Source: Ligaoa zhengdingensis (GTDB lineage: Bacteria > Bacillota > Clostridia > Oscillospirales > Ruminococcaceae). Taken from it: DNA of 64,000 nucleotides. Made by a program: the position numbers and the translations under genes. The notes beneath the pieces were generated by a model. The model was given only the letters and a program-made list of their open reading frames with translations. It ran no database searches and was not told the DNA's origin. This document shows, piece after piece, positions 23,721 through 34,700 of the stretch (its first letter is position 1; every line of letters begins with the position of its first letter). Location: assembly GCF_014384885.1 (NCBI RefSeq), contig NZ_JACRST010000001.1, positions 248,001 through 312,000 of the forward strand. The letters run 5' to 3'.

Positions 23721-26114
23721 TTACTTAAGCTCCGCTATAGTGACTCCGTCTTCCCCTTCCCCATAAACCCCCAAGCGAAAGGTCTTGATGCTCTTGTTCT
23801 GCTTGAGGTCGCGGTGGACGGCGGCACGCAGCGCACCGGTGCCCTTGCCGTGTATAATGGTGATCGTCCCGAGGCCGGCGAGCACCGCGCCGTCGATAAA
23901 CCTATCGAGCTCGATGAGCGCTTCTTCAGCCGTCATACCGCGCAAATCGAGTTCGTTTTTTCCGGTGCGCTCCGCGCGGCTGGTGATGTTCTTGCCGACG
24001 CTGCCCTTCTTGCCGCCCAGCGTCACCTTATTCTTGCGCTCGTCCAGACGCAGGCGGCTTTGCGCGACCTTGATCTTCATGATGCCGACCTGGATCATCA
24101 CATTGCCCGCATTGTCCACGGGGGAAAGCACAGTGCCGTCCTTGCCCAGATCCACGATTGAGACGATATCGCCGCGCACCAGCTTACGCGGAAGGACATA
24201 GTCGTTCTCCCTCTCCTGCCGCACCGGATCAGCCAGCTCATACAGCTTGTTGATGCCGGCCTTCATCTGCGCCTTGGCCATCGCCGGCATGTTGGCATAG
24301 TGCTCGCTGTCCTTCTGCTTTTTGATCTCCTCAAGCTCGTCGACCAGCCGCTGCGACTCTACACGAACCTTGTCGATCAGCCGCTTCGCCTCGTTCTTGG
24401 CGCGCTCAATCTCCCGCTCCTTCTCCTTTTCCAGCTTCGCTTTATAGTCGGCGATCTCGCTCTTCATGCGCTCGGCCTGTTCCCGTATCTGCTGTGCCGC
24501 GTCCTTCTCTTTCTCCAAGCCCAGCCGGGTGTCCTCCAACTGGGAGACCACATCCTCGAAGCGGGTGTTCTCGTTGCTGACATGCTGTTTGGCCTGCTCG
24601 ATGATGTAGGCGTCGAGACCGAGCCGCTCAGAGATGGCAAACGCATTGGAACGCCCCGGCACGCCGATCGACAGCCGGTAGGTGGGGCTGAGCGACTCCA
24701 CGTCAAATTCGCATGATGCGTTCTCCACCCCATCGGTCTCCAGCGCAAAAACCTTGAGCTCCGCATAGTGGGTGGTGGCCGCGATCTTGGCGCCCTTCTC
24801 CCGCAGAGCCGAAAGGATGGCGATAGCGAGGGCTGCGCCCTCGATCGGGTCGGTGCCCGCACCCAGCTCATCGAGCAGCACCAGCGTCCTGTGGTCGGTG
24901 CGCTGAAGGATAGAGACGATGTTTGTCATATGCGCGGAGAAGGTGGACAGGCTCTGCTCGATGCTCTGCTCGTCGCCGATGTCGGCCAGCACATGATCGA
25001 ACACCGACACCGTGCTGGAATCCGCCACCGGCAACATCAGGCCGCACATCGCCATCAGGGTGAACAGGCCCAGCGTTTTGAGCGATACCGTCTTGCCGCC
25101 GGTATTGGGGCCGGTGATCACCAGCGTATCAAATGCACCGCCCAGGCGGATGTCGGTCGGCACCACCCTGCCCTGATCGATCATGGGGTGGCGCGCGCGG
25201 CGCAGGTCTATGACAGCGTCGTCGGTGATGGTGGGCACGGTGGCCTTCATCGCCCGACCCAGACGCGCCTTGGCAAAGTACAGGTCGAGCTCCACCACCG
25301 TGTCGTAATCGGCACAGATCACATCTGCGCGCGCGCCCACCTCGGCGGACATCCCGGCGATGATGCGCTCGATCTCCTGCTGCTCCTTGTTTTGCAGCAC
25401 ACGAATTTCATTGTTCGCCTCCACCACCGCGATCGGCTCCACAAACAAGGTCGCACCGCTCGAGGAGGTGTCATGCACCATGCCCTTGATCTCGTTGCGG
25501 TACTCCTGTTTGACCGGGACGACAAAGCGGCCGTCTCGCATGGTGATGATGCTGTCCTGCAAATATTTCTGATAAGTCGGCGATTTCACCAGCTTGTCGA
25601 GCTGGGAACGCACCTTGAGCTCGGTGTTGCGGATGCTGCGGCGGATGCGCTGCAACTCGGGGCTGGCGGTGTCGGCGAGCTCCTCCTCCGAGAGGATGTT
25701 GTTGTTGATTATATCCTCCAGGTCGCGGTGGGGGGTCAGGCTCTCAAACATCGCATCCAGCGCGGTCTCCATATCGTCGCAGTTTTTGCGGTAAGACGAC
25801 AGGTTGCGAATGGTGCGCAGTACATTGGAAATGTCCATCAACTCGCGCAGGTTGAGCAGCGCGCCCACCTGCGCCCGTTTGAGCATCCCCTTCACGTTTT
25901 TGATGTGCAGCACCGTGGGCATCCCGAACCGCAGGGCGAGCAAGTGCGCATCCTGCGTGTAGTGCATCTGCCGCACTGCCCTGGGGTAATCGGTCTGCGG
26001 CTCGATTTCGAGCGCCCGCGCGCGGCTTTCCTCGCAGCTGCAGCAGTCGGCGAGGCGCGCCAATATTTTATCCAGCTCGAGCGCCCGGTAATGTTTTTGG
26101 TCGTTTTGTTCCAT
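23721..26114 (-). CDS. mutS2: Endonuclease MutS2
   Basis: A 797-residue MutS2, full family length. It has the core and clamp (residues 1-~300), an ABC-type ATPase with Walker A TGPNTGGKTVSLK (~330-342), Walker B LVLLDELGAGTDP and the ATTHYAELK switch, a long coiled-coil linker rich in Lys/Glu (~510-640), and a C-terminal Smr nuclease domain with LDLRGMTAEEALIELD (~720) and HGKGTGALR. MutS2 acts on recombination intermediates or collided ribosomes, not on mismatch repair. It lies downstream of recO with a 43-base gap. Confidence 0.97.
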   Translation of the reverse strand: MEQNDQKHYRALELDKILARLADCCSCEESRARALEIEPQTDYPRAVRQMHYTQDAHLLALRFGMPTVLHIKNVKGMLKRAQVGALLNLRELMDISNVLRTIRNLSSYRKNCDDMETALDAMFESLTPHRDLEDIINNNILSEEELADTASPELQRIRRSIRNTELKVRSQLDKLVKSPTYQKYLQDSIITMRDGRFVVPVKQEYRNEIKGMVHDTSSSGATLFVEPIAVVEANNEIRVLQNKEQQEIERIIAGMSAEVGARADVICADYDTVVELDLYFAKARLGRAMKATVPTITDDAVIDLRRARHPMIDQGRVVPTDIRLGGAFDTLVITGPNTGGKTVSLKTLGLFTLMAMCGLMLPVADSSTVSVFDHVLADIGDEQSIEQSLSTFSAHMTNIVSILQRTDHRTLVLLDELGAGTDPIEGAALAIAILSALREKGAKIAATTHYAELKVFALETDGVENASCEFDVESLSPTYRLSIGVPGRSNAFAISERLGLDAYIIEQAKQHVSNENTRFEDVVSQLEDTRLGLEKEKDAAQQIREQAERMKSEIADYKAKLEKEKEREIERAKNEAKRLIDKVRVESQRLVDELEEIKKQKDSEHYANMPAMAKAQMKAGINKLYELADPVRQERENDYVLPRKLVRGDIVSIVDLGKDGTVLSPVDNAGNVMIQVGIMKIKVAQSRLRLDERKNKVTLGGKKGSVGKNITSRAERTGKNELDLRGMTAEEALIELDRFIDGAVLAGLGTITIIHGKGTGALRAAVHRDLKQNKSIKTFRLGVYGEGEDGVTIAELK

Positions 26115-26157
26115 CGTTTCACCTCAATCAGGTCGCAACGCGGCGCTGTAAAAAAAC

Positions 26158-26910
26158 TTATCGCAGGCTTTTATAAAAATCCAACGTCGCGTAATTCTTT
26201 TCGGTTTGTTCGAGTAAATACCGTTCGGTCACGCTCCCCAGGCTGCGCAGCCCCTCTTGGGACAGGCCAAACTGGAACAGCCGCTCGAGCGGGCTGTAGA
26301 GGATATGCCGCATCGCGGCGAGAACCCCCTCCGGCAACGGTACGCGTTTCCAAGTATCCGGCTCATCCTGCGCGAGGCATTCGGCGCAGAGCAATTCCCC
26401 GTCTGTGAGCAACAGTGTCATGGGGCCGGCTTCATACCGGCCGCACGAACGGCAGGCGACAAGGTTGGGCATATAACCCGCCAGCGTGAGGGCACGCAGT
26501 TCAAACACCGGCTTTAAAAAGTCGGCGCTGCGCTTTCCCTTTTCCAATAGGAATAATGTGTTGAGCAGCAGGCGCAGGAAGTCCTCCGCGCCTTCGCTCT
26601 GCGGCGCGACCGTCGCGGTCAGCTCCGCAAAATATGTAGCGAGGGACAGCTTCTCCACGTCCTGGCGAAGTCCAAAGAACAAGTTTAAGCTGTCCGCATG
26701 ATCGACGGTATAGCGATCTTTATTTTTAAATAGTACAAAAGAGGAGTAGCACAGCAGCTCTGTGGTGGGGGCCAGCCGGCTCTTCATTCGGTTCGCACCC
26801 TTTGCATAGGCGTGAATTACCCCGAGATCCCGGGAAAGCAGGGTGAGCAGGCGGTCTTCTTCCTCAATATTTCGGGTACCAATCACCACTGCCTGCGTAG
26901 TCATCTGCAT
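26158..26910 (-). CDS. recO: DNA repair protein RecO
   Basis: A 250-residue RecO, which loads RecA with RecR in gap repair. The N-terminal OB-fold starts at TTQAVVIGTRNIEEED (with the following LLTLLSRDLGVIHAYAKGANR), and a zinc finger is formed by CRSCGRY and LCAECLA (~149-183). The start is taken at ATG 26910 because AGGAGG is nine bases upstream; the ATG three codons earlier abuts that site. Its 5' end lies inside the overlapping yqzL gene, so the two are probably translationally coupled. Confidence 0.94.
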   Translation of the reverse strand: MQMTTQAVVIGTRNIEEEDRLLTLLSRDLGVIHAYAKGANRMKSRLAPTTELLCYSSFVLFKNKDRYTVDHADSLNLFFGLRQDVEKLSLATYFAELTATVAPQSEGAEDFLRLLLNTLFLLEKGKRSADFLKPVFELRALTLAGYMPNLVACRSCGRYEAGPMTLLLTDGELLCAECLAQDEPDTWKRVPLPEGVLAAMRHILYSPLERLFQFGLSQEGLRSLGSVTERYLLEQTEKNYATLDFYKSLR

Positions 26911-27040
26911 CCGGGTCATCCTCCTGCGGAATGTTCTCGTCGTCATCGGCCCAGGCGCCGAGGGACTGGCGGTAGCTGAGATAATCGCTCACCCGGCCGG
27001 TGCGCAAAAACTGTTCCCATGCGTTCATCAAAGGATCCAT
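26864..27040 (-). CDS. yqzL: YqzL-like small protein overlapping recO
   Basis: A 58-residue protein (MDPLMNAWEQFLRTGRVSDY at the start). The pattern of a Trp/Phe helix, a short TG turn and a YLSYRQ helix within the first 25 residues resembles YqzL, the tiny protein encoded between era and recO in Bacillus. The remainder is a long acidic tail ending GDWYPKY. A good GGAGG site lies nine bases before the ATG. It overlaps recO by 47 bases in another frame. Function unknown; the family call rests on the short N-terminal motif plus position. Confidence 0.72.
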   Translation of the reverse strand: MDPLMNAWEQFLRTGRVSDYLSYRQSLGAWADDDENIPQEDDPDADDYAGSGDWYPKY

Positions 27041-27146
27041 AAGACGATACCTCCCGTTTCTAGCTTGCTATCAGTGTTGCCGCACCAGCCGCTGTTATGA
27101 ACGGGAAAGGAATCCAAGCCTGCCAATTATTTTTACTTGACAGGCG

Positions 27147-27530
27147 TCAGCCGCCGTCTGGAATCTGCCCGCTGCGGGCATGTTCCTTGATCTTTTCAAA
27201 CGATTCGTCGCTCAGGTCGTGCTCGATTTTGCAGGCGTCGTGCGCCGCCGTCTCAGGGGAGACTCCCAACCGCTCCAAAAATTGGGTGAGCAGGGTATGC
27301 CGTTCGTAGATGCGCTGCGCAATTTCCATGCCCGCGTCGGTGAGTTCAATAAACATCGACTCATCCATGGTGATATAGCCATTCTCGCGCAGCAGGGACA
27401 TCGCCCTGCTGATGCTCGGCTTGGTAAAATTCATCCTCTGTGCGATGTCGATCGACCGCACCGCGCCCTTCTCCCGTTTGAGCACCAAAATGGTCTCCAA
27501 ATAGTTCTCACCGGATTCCTGCATCTTCAT
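27147..27530 (-). CDS. mntR: MntR/DtxR-family metal-dependent transcriptional regulator
   Basis: A 127-residue protein: winged helix-turn-helix (ENYLETILVLKREKGAVRSIDIAQRMNFTKPSIS region, residues ~6-45) and the dimerisation/metal-binding helices with ERHTLLTQFLERLG and ACKIEHDLSDESFEKI, where Glu/His/Asp ligands of MntR lie. It lacks the C-terminal SH3-like domain of DtxR/IdeR, fitting the short MntR type. The ATG at 27530 has GGAGG ten bases upstream. No Mn transporter is adjacent, so its targets are elsewhere. Confidence 0.88.
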   Translation of the reverse strand: MKMQESGENYLETILVLKREKGAVRSIDIAQRMNFTKPSISRAMSLLRENGYITMDESMFIELTDAGMEIAQRIYERHTLLTQFLERLGVSPETAAHDACKIEHDLSDESFEKIKEHARSGQIPDGG

Positions 27531-27638
27531 GATCCATCGACCTCCGTTCCCAGATATCTGTCTCATTGTAACATACATCCGCCCGATTCTCAACCCGCGC
27601 GGATTGTCCCTGATGCGTTAAAAAATCAAAATTTCCGC

Positions 27639-27669
27639 TTGACCCTTACGCTGCGTTATAGGGTATGCT
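27639..27669 (+). promoter_or_regulatory. MerR-type promoter/operator of the TipA-like regulator
   Basis: TTGACC and TATGCT are separated by 19 bases, the over-long spacer typical of MerR-controlled promoters, and the spacer contains the dyad ACCCTTACGC / GCGTTATAGGGT. Autoregulation is therefore likely. Confidence 0.65.
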
Positions 27670-27694
27670 ATACTCATCGAAGGAGATGAAGCGG

Positions 27695-28435
27695 ATGAAA
27701 CGAACGGTAAAACAGGTGGCCGACCTCTGCGGTGTCAGTGTGCGCGCCCTGCACCACTACGATCAGATCGGGCTGCTGCACCCAGCCGAAACCACCCCGG
27801 CCGGATATTGCCTCTACGGCGATGAGGAATTGGCGCGGTTACAGCAGATCCTGTTTTTTCGGGAATTGGAATTCCCGCTGAAGGAGATCCAGCGCATCTT
27901 GGACAATCCCTCCTTCGACGAACATGAGGCGCTCACCCGCCACCGCGCGCTGCTGATACTCAAGCGCGAACGGCTGAACGGGTTGATCCGCCTGGTGGAC
28001 CAAACATTGAAAGGAGAAAGCGAAATGAGTTTTGCTGAATTTGATACGACGGAAATCGAAGCGGCGTGCGAGCGCTACGCCGACGAAGCTCGACAGCGCT
28101 GGAGCGGCACCGATGCCTACCGCGAAAGCGCCGAACGAACCAAACACTACCAAAAGGAGGATTGGGCGCGCATCAACGCTGAGGCCGATCAGTTCTACCG
28201 CGCGCTCGCCTCCCAGATGGGCCGCGCACCGAGCGATCCATCTGTACAAAAGCTGGTGAGCGATTGGCAGGCGCTGATCACCCGTTATTATTACCCCTGT
28301 ACCGACGAAATTCTCGCGGGCCTGGGGGAGATGTACGTCGCCGACCGGCGCTTCACCGACAACATCGACCGGTATGCACCGGGCTTGGCCCGCTTTCTGA
28401 GCGACGCCATTGCAATCCACTGTGGACAAAATTAA
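27695..28435 (+). CDS. MerR-family regulator with TipAS antibiotic-binding domain
   Basis: A 246-residue protein. Residues 1-75 are a MerR winged helix (VKQVADLCGVSVRALHHYDQ, with GLLHPAETTPAGY as the wing); a coiled coil spans ~80-110; the C-terminal ~125 residues match the TipAS fold (RYADEARQRWSGTDAYRES, with AFTDNIDRYAPGLARF-like end), which in TipAL binds thiopeptide antibiotics. The ATG at 27695 has AGGAG nine bases upstream. It is divergent from mntR, with its own MerR-type promoter and terminator and no obvious target gene beside it. Confidence 0.9.
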   Translation: MKRTVKQVADLCGVSVRALHHYDQIGLLHPAETTPAGYCLYGDEELARLQQILFFRELEFPLKEIQRILDNPSFDEHEALTRHRALLILKRERLNGLIRLVDQTLKGESEMSFAEFDTTEIEAACERYADEARQRWSGTDAYRESAERTKHYQKEDWARINAEADQFYRALASQMGRAPSDPSVQKLVSDWQALITRYYYPCTDEILAGLGEMYVADRRFTDNIDRYAPGLARFLSDAIAIHCGQN

Positions 28436-28521
28436 ATTCCCCCAAAAGCCCCCATTCTATGTTGGCCGCGGGATGGAACGGCCTACTATGGTCATTGACA
28501 ACATCTAAAAAAGTGCATCAG

Positions 28522-28555
28522 AAGCAACGCCAACCATGGTTGGCGTTGCTTTTTG
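28522..28555 (+). terminator. Intrinsic terminator of the MerR gene
   Basis: AGCAACGCCAACC and GGTTGGCGTTGCT are a perfect 13-base inverted repeat followed by TTTTTG. Confidence 0.85.
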
Positions 28556-28653
28556 TCTATTGAAAAGCGCTGGCTCAGCCAACTATTTTCAATGGACAAA
28601 AAGGGGTTGCCCAACTGCACAATTATAAATTGCTATGGTTTCCCCTATAGAGC

Positions 28654-28690
28654 GGTTCCGGAGGCGCAGATAATTTGCGCCTCCGGAACC
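28654..28690. terminator. Strong hairpin after the giant GH9 gene
   Basis: GGTTCCGGAGGCGC and GCGCCTCCGGAACC form a perfect 14-base stem with a nine-base loop, 25 bases after the GH9 stop. Neither strand has a T run behind it, so it may act as an mRNA 3'-end stabiliser or an atypical terminator. Confidence 0.5.
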
Positions 28691-28714
28691 AACTATAAAA
28701 AAGAAAGGAGAAGG

Positions 28715-31700
28715 TTAATTATTGTGCTTTTTGCGAATTACAATCAGGGACACGCCGCCGATGGCAGCCGCCGCTGCGAGGACAATCACCACGATTGCCC
28801 AAATCGGCATGCCGGTTTCGGTGCCCACCGCGGGCGCAACCTGCGCCGCAGGGGCTTCCGGCTCAGCCGGGACCGTGGGCTCGATCACTGCGGGAGCCTC
28901 GGGTACCACGGGTTCCATCGGAATCGTCGCCTCGGGGGCAACCAGAACGGCTGCTTTGGGAGCTTCAGGAACTGTCGATTCAACCGGAATAGTAGCTGTC
29001 GGAATCTCCTGTCCTACTGGAGCTACCTCTCCACCTGTTTCCGGATTGACACTCTCGTTTCCTTTGCCGTTGTCTGCGGGGAGCTCCACGGCAGGCGCAG
29101 CCATAGCGATGATCTCATCCGCCGTGTAATAAACTGCCGCCGCGTTGTAACCCTTAAGGTTGGTGCCGTTGAGGACAACTTCTTTGTCCTTCACTGTGAT
29201 TACGAGGTTGACGTTCTTGCCTTTGAGCACATCGATCACAACTGCGGAAACCATCTTGCCGTCTTCCAGCGTAGCGCTGATGGAATCCCCATCGGATGCT
29301 CCTGCGATCTTATCCTTTACATTGTCCCAACGCTCGTTGTCATCATCATTTTTCGCGGAGGAACCATTTCCGGACGGTTTGCTGGGTTTGGACTTCTCGG
29401 TAACGACTACCGAAATGGTCTTGGAACCTAACACAACGTCATCCTCGCCGTACCAGGTCACTGTGATCTCCGTCTCACCCTCACTCAGCGCGGAAACTGC
29501 AACGGCCGCGTCTTCTTCGACGCTTGCAGGATTCACCGAGACAACCTCTTCATCGGCAACTTCGATGTCGGCTTTCACCGCCTCGGAACCCATCGTCACA
29601 TCAAAGGTCTCGGTCTCGCCTTTTTCAATTTTCAGGCTGGTTGTAGATACGTCATAGTCCGGCTCCGGCAAGGACTGATCGGTGACGACCACCGAAACGG
29701 TCTTGGAACCCAACACAACGTCATCCTCGCCGTACCAAGTCACTGTGATCTCCGTCTCACCCTCACTCTGCGCGGAAACTGTAACAGTTGCGTCTTCTTC
29801 GACGCTTGCAAGGTCGACGGAGGCGACCGCCTCATCAGCGACTTCGATGTCGGCTTTCACCGCTTCAGAGCCCATCGTCACGTCGAAGGTCCCGGTCTCG
29901 CCCTTCTTCATCTTCAGGCTGGTCTCAGATACACCATAATCGGGAGCCTCGCCGCCCACAGAGACTGCGATGGTGCGGCTGACAGTGAGGTCGCCATAGG
30001 TCACAGTGACCTCCAGATCAGCTTCACCCTTGCCTGCAATCGCGCCTTCATTGGTGATTACATCGGGATTGCTGGAAACAGCAGAAATCTTATAGCCATG
30101 CGGCGCGGAGATAGCATTGAAGTCGATATCTTCGGTGATGGCAGTCGGGAAGTCCTCAAAGATAACATTCGACGCATTGTCAAACGCATTCTTGAGCATA
30201 TCCTCGTACGAAATGACCTCTTCGCCGTTGAGCTGAGTCACCGTGAGATACTCGCAGTAAGTATCGATGACAGGATTGTTGCTGTTCTTGGTCGCGAACA
30301 AACCGATCTGTGGATTGCTCAGCGCAGCAGTCACGGTGCCAACGGTGGTGTAGTTGATACCGTCTTTGGAGAAGGCACCGGTGTAGTTGTTGCCGTTCTT
30401 GGTGATCTTATAGTACAGCGTAATGGTGCCATCCTCGTCGGGCTGCATACCAACACTGCTGCTGGCTCCGGAGGAACCGCCGCTCTCAACACTGATCTGC
30501 GTGTTGATGCCGCCGCCCCAGCCGCCGGGCTGGCAGTTTAGCTTGACATAGTTGTCCTCATCCTGCCATACCATCATCATAATCTGCTGGTAGGTGGCCA
30601 GAGGCACGTTGGTGTCATAGAAGACCTTGCTGACAATTTCCCAGTCGCCGCCAGCGGGACGGGTAAATGCGTTGTTCCAGTTGCGGTTGGTGCTGTAGAT
30701 GTCACCCTGCAGAGTGGGCAGTCTCAGTCCGACGCCTCTGACGAGCGAATACTGTTCGGGATCCTCGTTGTGGATGGTCCACAGGTCGTCCATGGTGCCG
30801 TCCACGAAGGAGTCAGACAACGGGGTGACCTCAAAGTACACGCTGTAGGTCACATTGGTCGTATCGGAGGATACTGTGGCGGTCGCGACACCCGGAATGC
30901 CCTCGGCCTGCTCGATGCTCACCTGAAGTTTATCGGAAGCGGTGGCCGAGATCTGCGGCGCCGCATCGCTGGCCTCGCTGAAGCACAGATGGTAGGCAAA
31001 GGTGTTCGCATCGAATCCCTCCAAAGGAGCGCCGTCGATCAACAGGGAGGTCAGTCTGGGCTTGGACATATCATAATTCTTTTCAAACGGTTCACAAAGA
31101 AGCTGATCGTTTTCATCCTTAAAGGATACCTGATAAGAATAGTCCTCCAACGGATACTGGCTCAGATCAGTCTGAAAGCTCTCTTTCCATCTGCTGAACT
31201 TCGGAAGATCGAACTGGAGGGACTCGCTCGTAGCCAGAGTGCCATCGTTGGCGTAGATTTCCAGGGTCGCACGACCCGCGATGCCCTCGGCCTTGTTGTT
31301 GATAACTTCAACGGAGATCTTGTCGCCAAAGTCAACATCGTACTCCACGTCGTCCGAAGCAAACTTGGAAGCGCCGTTGGCGAGGACAATCCACTTGGCT
31401 GCGGTATCGATGACATATTCGCTCTCGAACCACAGGAAGCCGAAGTCATCAAGCGCTTCGGGGAAGTCCGGGCTGATGTTGACATAACCAGGAACGATGC
31501 CGCCGGCGATGTAGTATCTGTCGGCGCGGTTGCTGCCGTAGGCAACTTCCACAGACTTGGTGCCGACGCCGGACAGCCAGGAAGTATCGTTGTAAGCGTG
31601 TTTACCAAGGATGTAGTCCATCACGCGGAAGGTGTATTCCGAGCTGACAACATCCGGGAAGTACTTGTGGAGCATGGACATGGTCACGCCCATCGAAACA

Positions 31701-34700
31701 ACGTTGGTCGAGCCGCCCCACATGCCGCGGGTATCGGATACGCCGAACGGATTGTTCTCCACAGTGCCGTCGAAATACTTGGTATATTCCGCAGCAGCAG
31801 CCTTTACACGCTCTGCAAAAGCTTCATCCATGTACGGAATCAATCTGGCAGCCATCCAGCCATTGCTGCCAAACGAGGGAGAAAACCATCCGGCGGGCTC
31901 GATTACCATCACGGAATCCATCAAAGCGAGAACACGGTCTTTATAAACCTGCTCGCCATCGGTTGCAATGGTCAGCTCCACAGCGGCAGCCCAGTCGTTG
32001 GCGCCAGTGGTGTGATCTTCTTCGTTCCAAACAGCGATTGCGGTATCCAGGCAGGTATCCGCTAGCTCGTCGTCAAAGCCTCTGAGCGCCTTAGAGGCAG
32101 CTGCCAGTGAAGCGGCGGCGCTGAGCTGGAGTCTGCTGTTTTTGGTGCCTGCAAACGCCAATCTGTCGTCCATCTTGCCGGATCGCAGGCCGTCGACCTC
32201 ATCCTCAGCAAGGCTGGAATCATAAAACTTGTTGTCGGTGTCCTTGGAGCCGTCGCCCAGGTGGGTGTACTGACGCAGCGAAGGAACCTCCAGAACCGGG
32301 AACACAAAACCGACATTTTCAAGCTGGCCCAGAATTTGCAGGACGCCCTGCTTGACCTGCTGTTGAATATCGGGGATGCCATCCGGACGATGCAGTTCCA
32401 CATCGCGCGCGTCCCAATCAACCGCCAGGGTATCGTAGTCCACGCCGTACTCGTTGTAAGCCAGCGCCAGATCCAGGATCACGCCCAGGTTTCTGGAGGT
32501 CTGAATGTCGAAGTCGCCAGCATCGTACCATCCGCCGACATTCAGGCCGGGGATGTGCTCGTAGGGCTCATAGCCGGATTCAATGGTGTCGCCCATGCTC
32601 CAGCCGTCGAACCACTTCATGTTTGCAGGAGCCTGGAGCGCGTCGTCCATATGGGAGGGCGCATGCCAAATCTTGTAGCCCTCACGAACCTTCATATGAT
32701 CCATCTGAACGGCCAGATAGTTGCTCAGGGATTGCTGCCAGGTGTTGGAATAGACGCCCTTGGCAATCGGGAAGGGCTCGGTGCGGGTGCCCGCGTAGTC
32801 GATGACGTACATACCGGGTTCCGTAACTTCAGAGAAATCGAAGTCTCTGTAATTGTATCTCAGCCAGGTGGACGCCTCGCCGAGTTTGCCGGAGAACACC
32901 TCAGTGTAGGTGCCGTCGTCGTTCAGGCGCTCAACAGAAGCTGTGTCAGGGCCGACAAACTCGGGATCGAGCTCGATTGTGGCCACTTTGGACAGTGCGG
33001 GCTCGTAACCGGCTTGGTTGTGGCCAATGTTGGGCTCGCGGGTCCAATCGTCCTCAACATCGGGGCTGATGTGCCACACGATTTCGGTTGCATCCTCGGG
33101 GATGAGGGTGCGCAGGACAAACCAGCCGTTCTGTGCGCGGTTGCGTCCGTCGAACAGCATCAGGTCACCGCTATCAGACGTGATGCGGATGCGGTTCTCG
33201 TCGTCCTCCGCGGCAAAGGTCATCTTCTTACCGGTGGCAAAGGGCAGAGGCTGCGCATCGCCGCGATCCTCGTTCCAGTCTTTTACATACCAGAGCTGAT
33301 CGCCGGTTCTGGCTCTCTCCATATCCACCATGTCGTCCTCGGGTACGAGCGGGAACACGCCATAGCTGTCGTATTTGCCGTCGCCGTCGGAATCGGCCTG
33401 GAAGCTCTTGCCGATGAATGCGGAGGGAATGAACTCCAGGTTGAAGCCCGCCTTACCGACCAGATCCTCGGGAAGCGGTTTGTCGAGCTTGACGGTCAGC
33501 TTGACGCCGCCCGCTTCCGGCTCAGCAATCAGCTCATAATCCACCGCGGGATTTCCCGTTGTGGACTCCTCGGGGAAGGTCATATCGACCGTGATGGTAT
33601 CTGTTGCTTCATCAAAGGTGCGGCTGTTACGCACGGGAGCGGGAGTAGCATCCCACTGCTCGGGGGTGGGCAGCAGGTGGATATCACCGTTGGTAGCAAT
33701 GCGGCGGCCGTTCTGAATCAGCTCGATACCCGCGCAGTGCTGATCGCCAAAGGTGCGGTCAAACGTGGTGCTGTACATAAACACGTTGAAACCGTTGGTC
33801 TCCAGATATCCGTCGTCGCCTACCTTTTTGATGTTCATCATAAAGTCGTTGTAGAAATCCTTGGTCTCAGCCTGCTCAGGCTCCTGCTCGGCCTGTGCAA
33901 TCAGGCTGGCAGCCATACCGGCGGAAATCCACTGCGACTGATAGTTGATGATCGACTCATTTTCGAACCACAGGAAGCTGAAATCATCCAGAGATTCCAC
34001 ATAGTCCGGGTTAAAGGTGATGTGGCCGGGCAGGATAGAACCGGGGATGTAGCTCTCGTCGCCGCGGTTGCTGTTGTAGGGATGCTGATGGGACTTGGTG
34101 CCCACGCCGGTCAACCAGGAGGTGTTGTTGGCGGGGTGACGGCCCAGGATGTAATCCACAGCGCGCAGCGTGTAGAGCTTCAGGTTCTCCACTTCGGGGA
34201 AGAACTTGTACATGATGCCCATACGCTGACCCAGCGAGATGATGTTGGGACTGCCGCCCCAGCCGGAGCCGGTGGTCCACTGTACGCCGTACGGGGTGTC
34301 GTAGTTGACCGAAGCCGCGTACTGAGTGACAGCGTCTTCAACCTTCGCTTTGTAGGCATCGTCCATGAGATCCATGATGAACATAGCGTTGTATCTCGAG
34401 GACATGTTGTTGGGAGTGACGGCCTGATCCACCAAGTCGGTCAGACGGGCCTTGAAGGATTCGTATTCTTTCTCCATGCCGTACGCCTTGGTCATCAGCA
34501 TCAACTGAACCAGGGTGTTCCACTCGGTGTTCAGATTGGGCTCCTGGTTGGAGCGCTCTTTCTCCCAAATTTCCAGCACGGCCTTCTTGCAGCGCTCCGC
34601 CAGTTCAGGGTAGTAATCCTTGAGCAGGTAAGCCGCGCCCGCAAAGTTGGCGGTATTGTTGCCGGTGAGATTGCTGGTGAAGCTGCCGCCGCCGCCCGAA

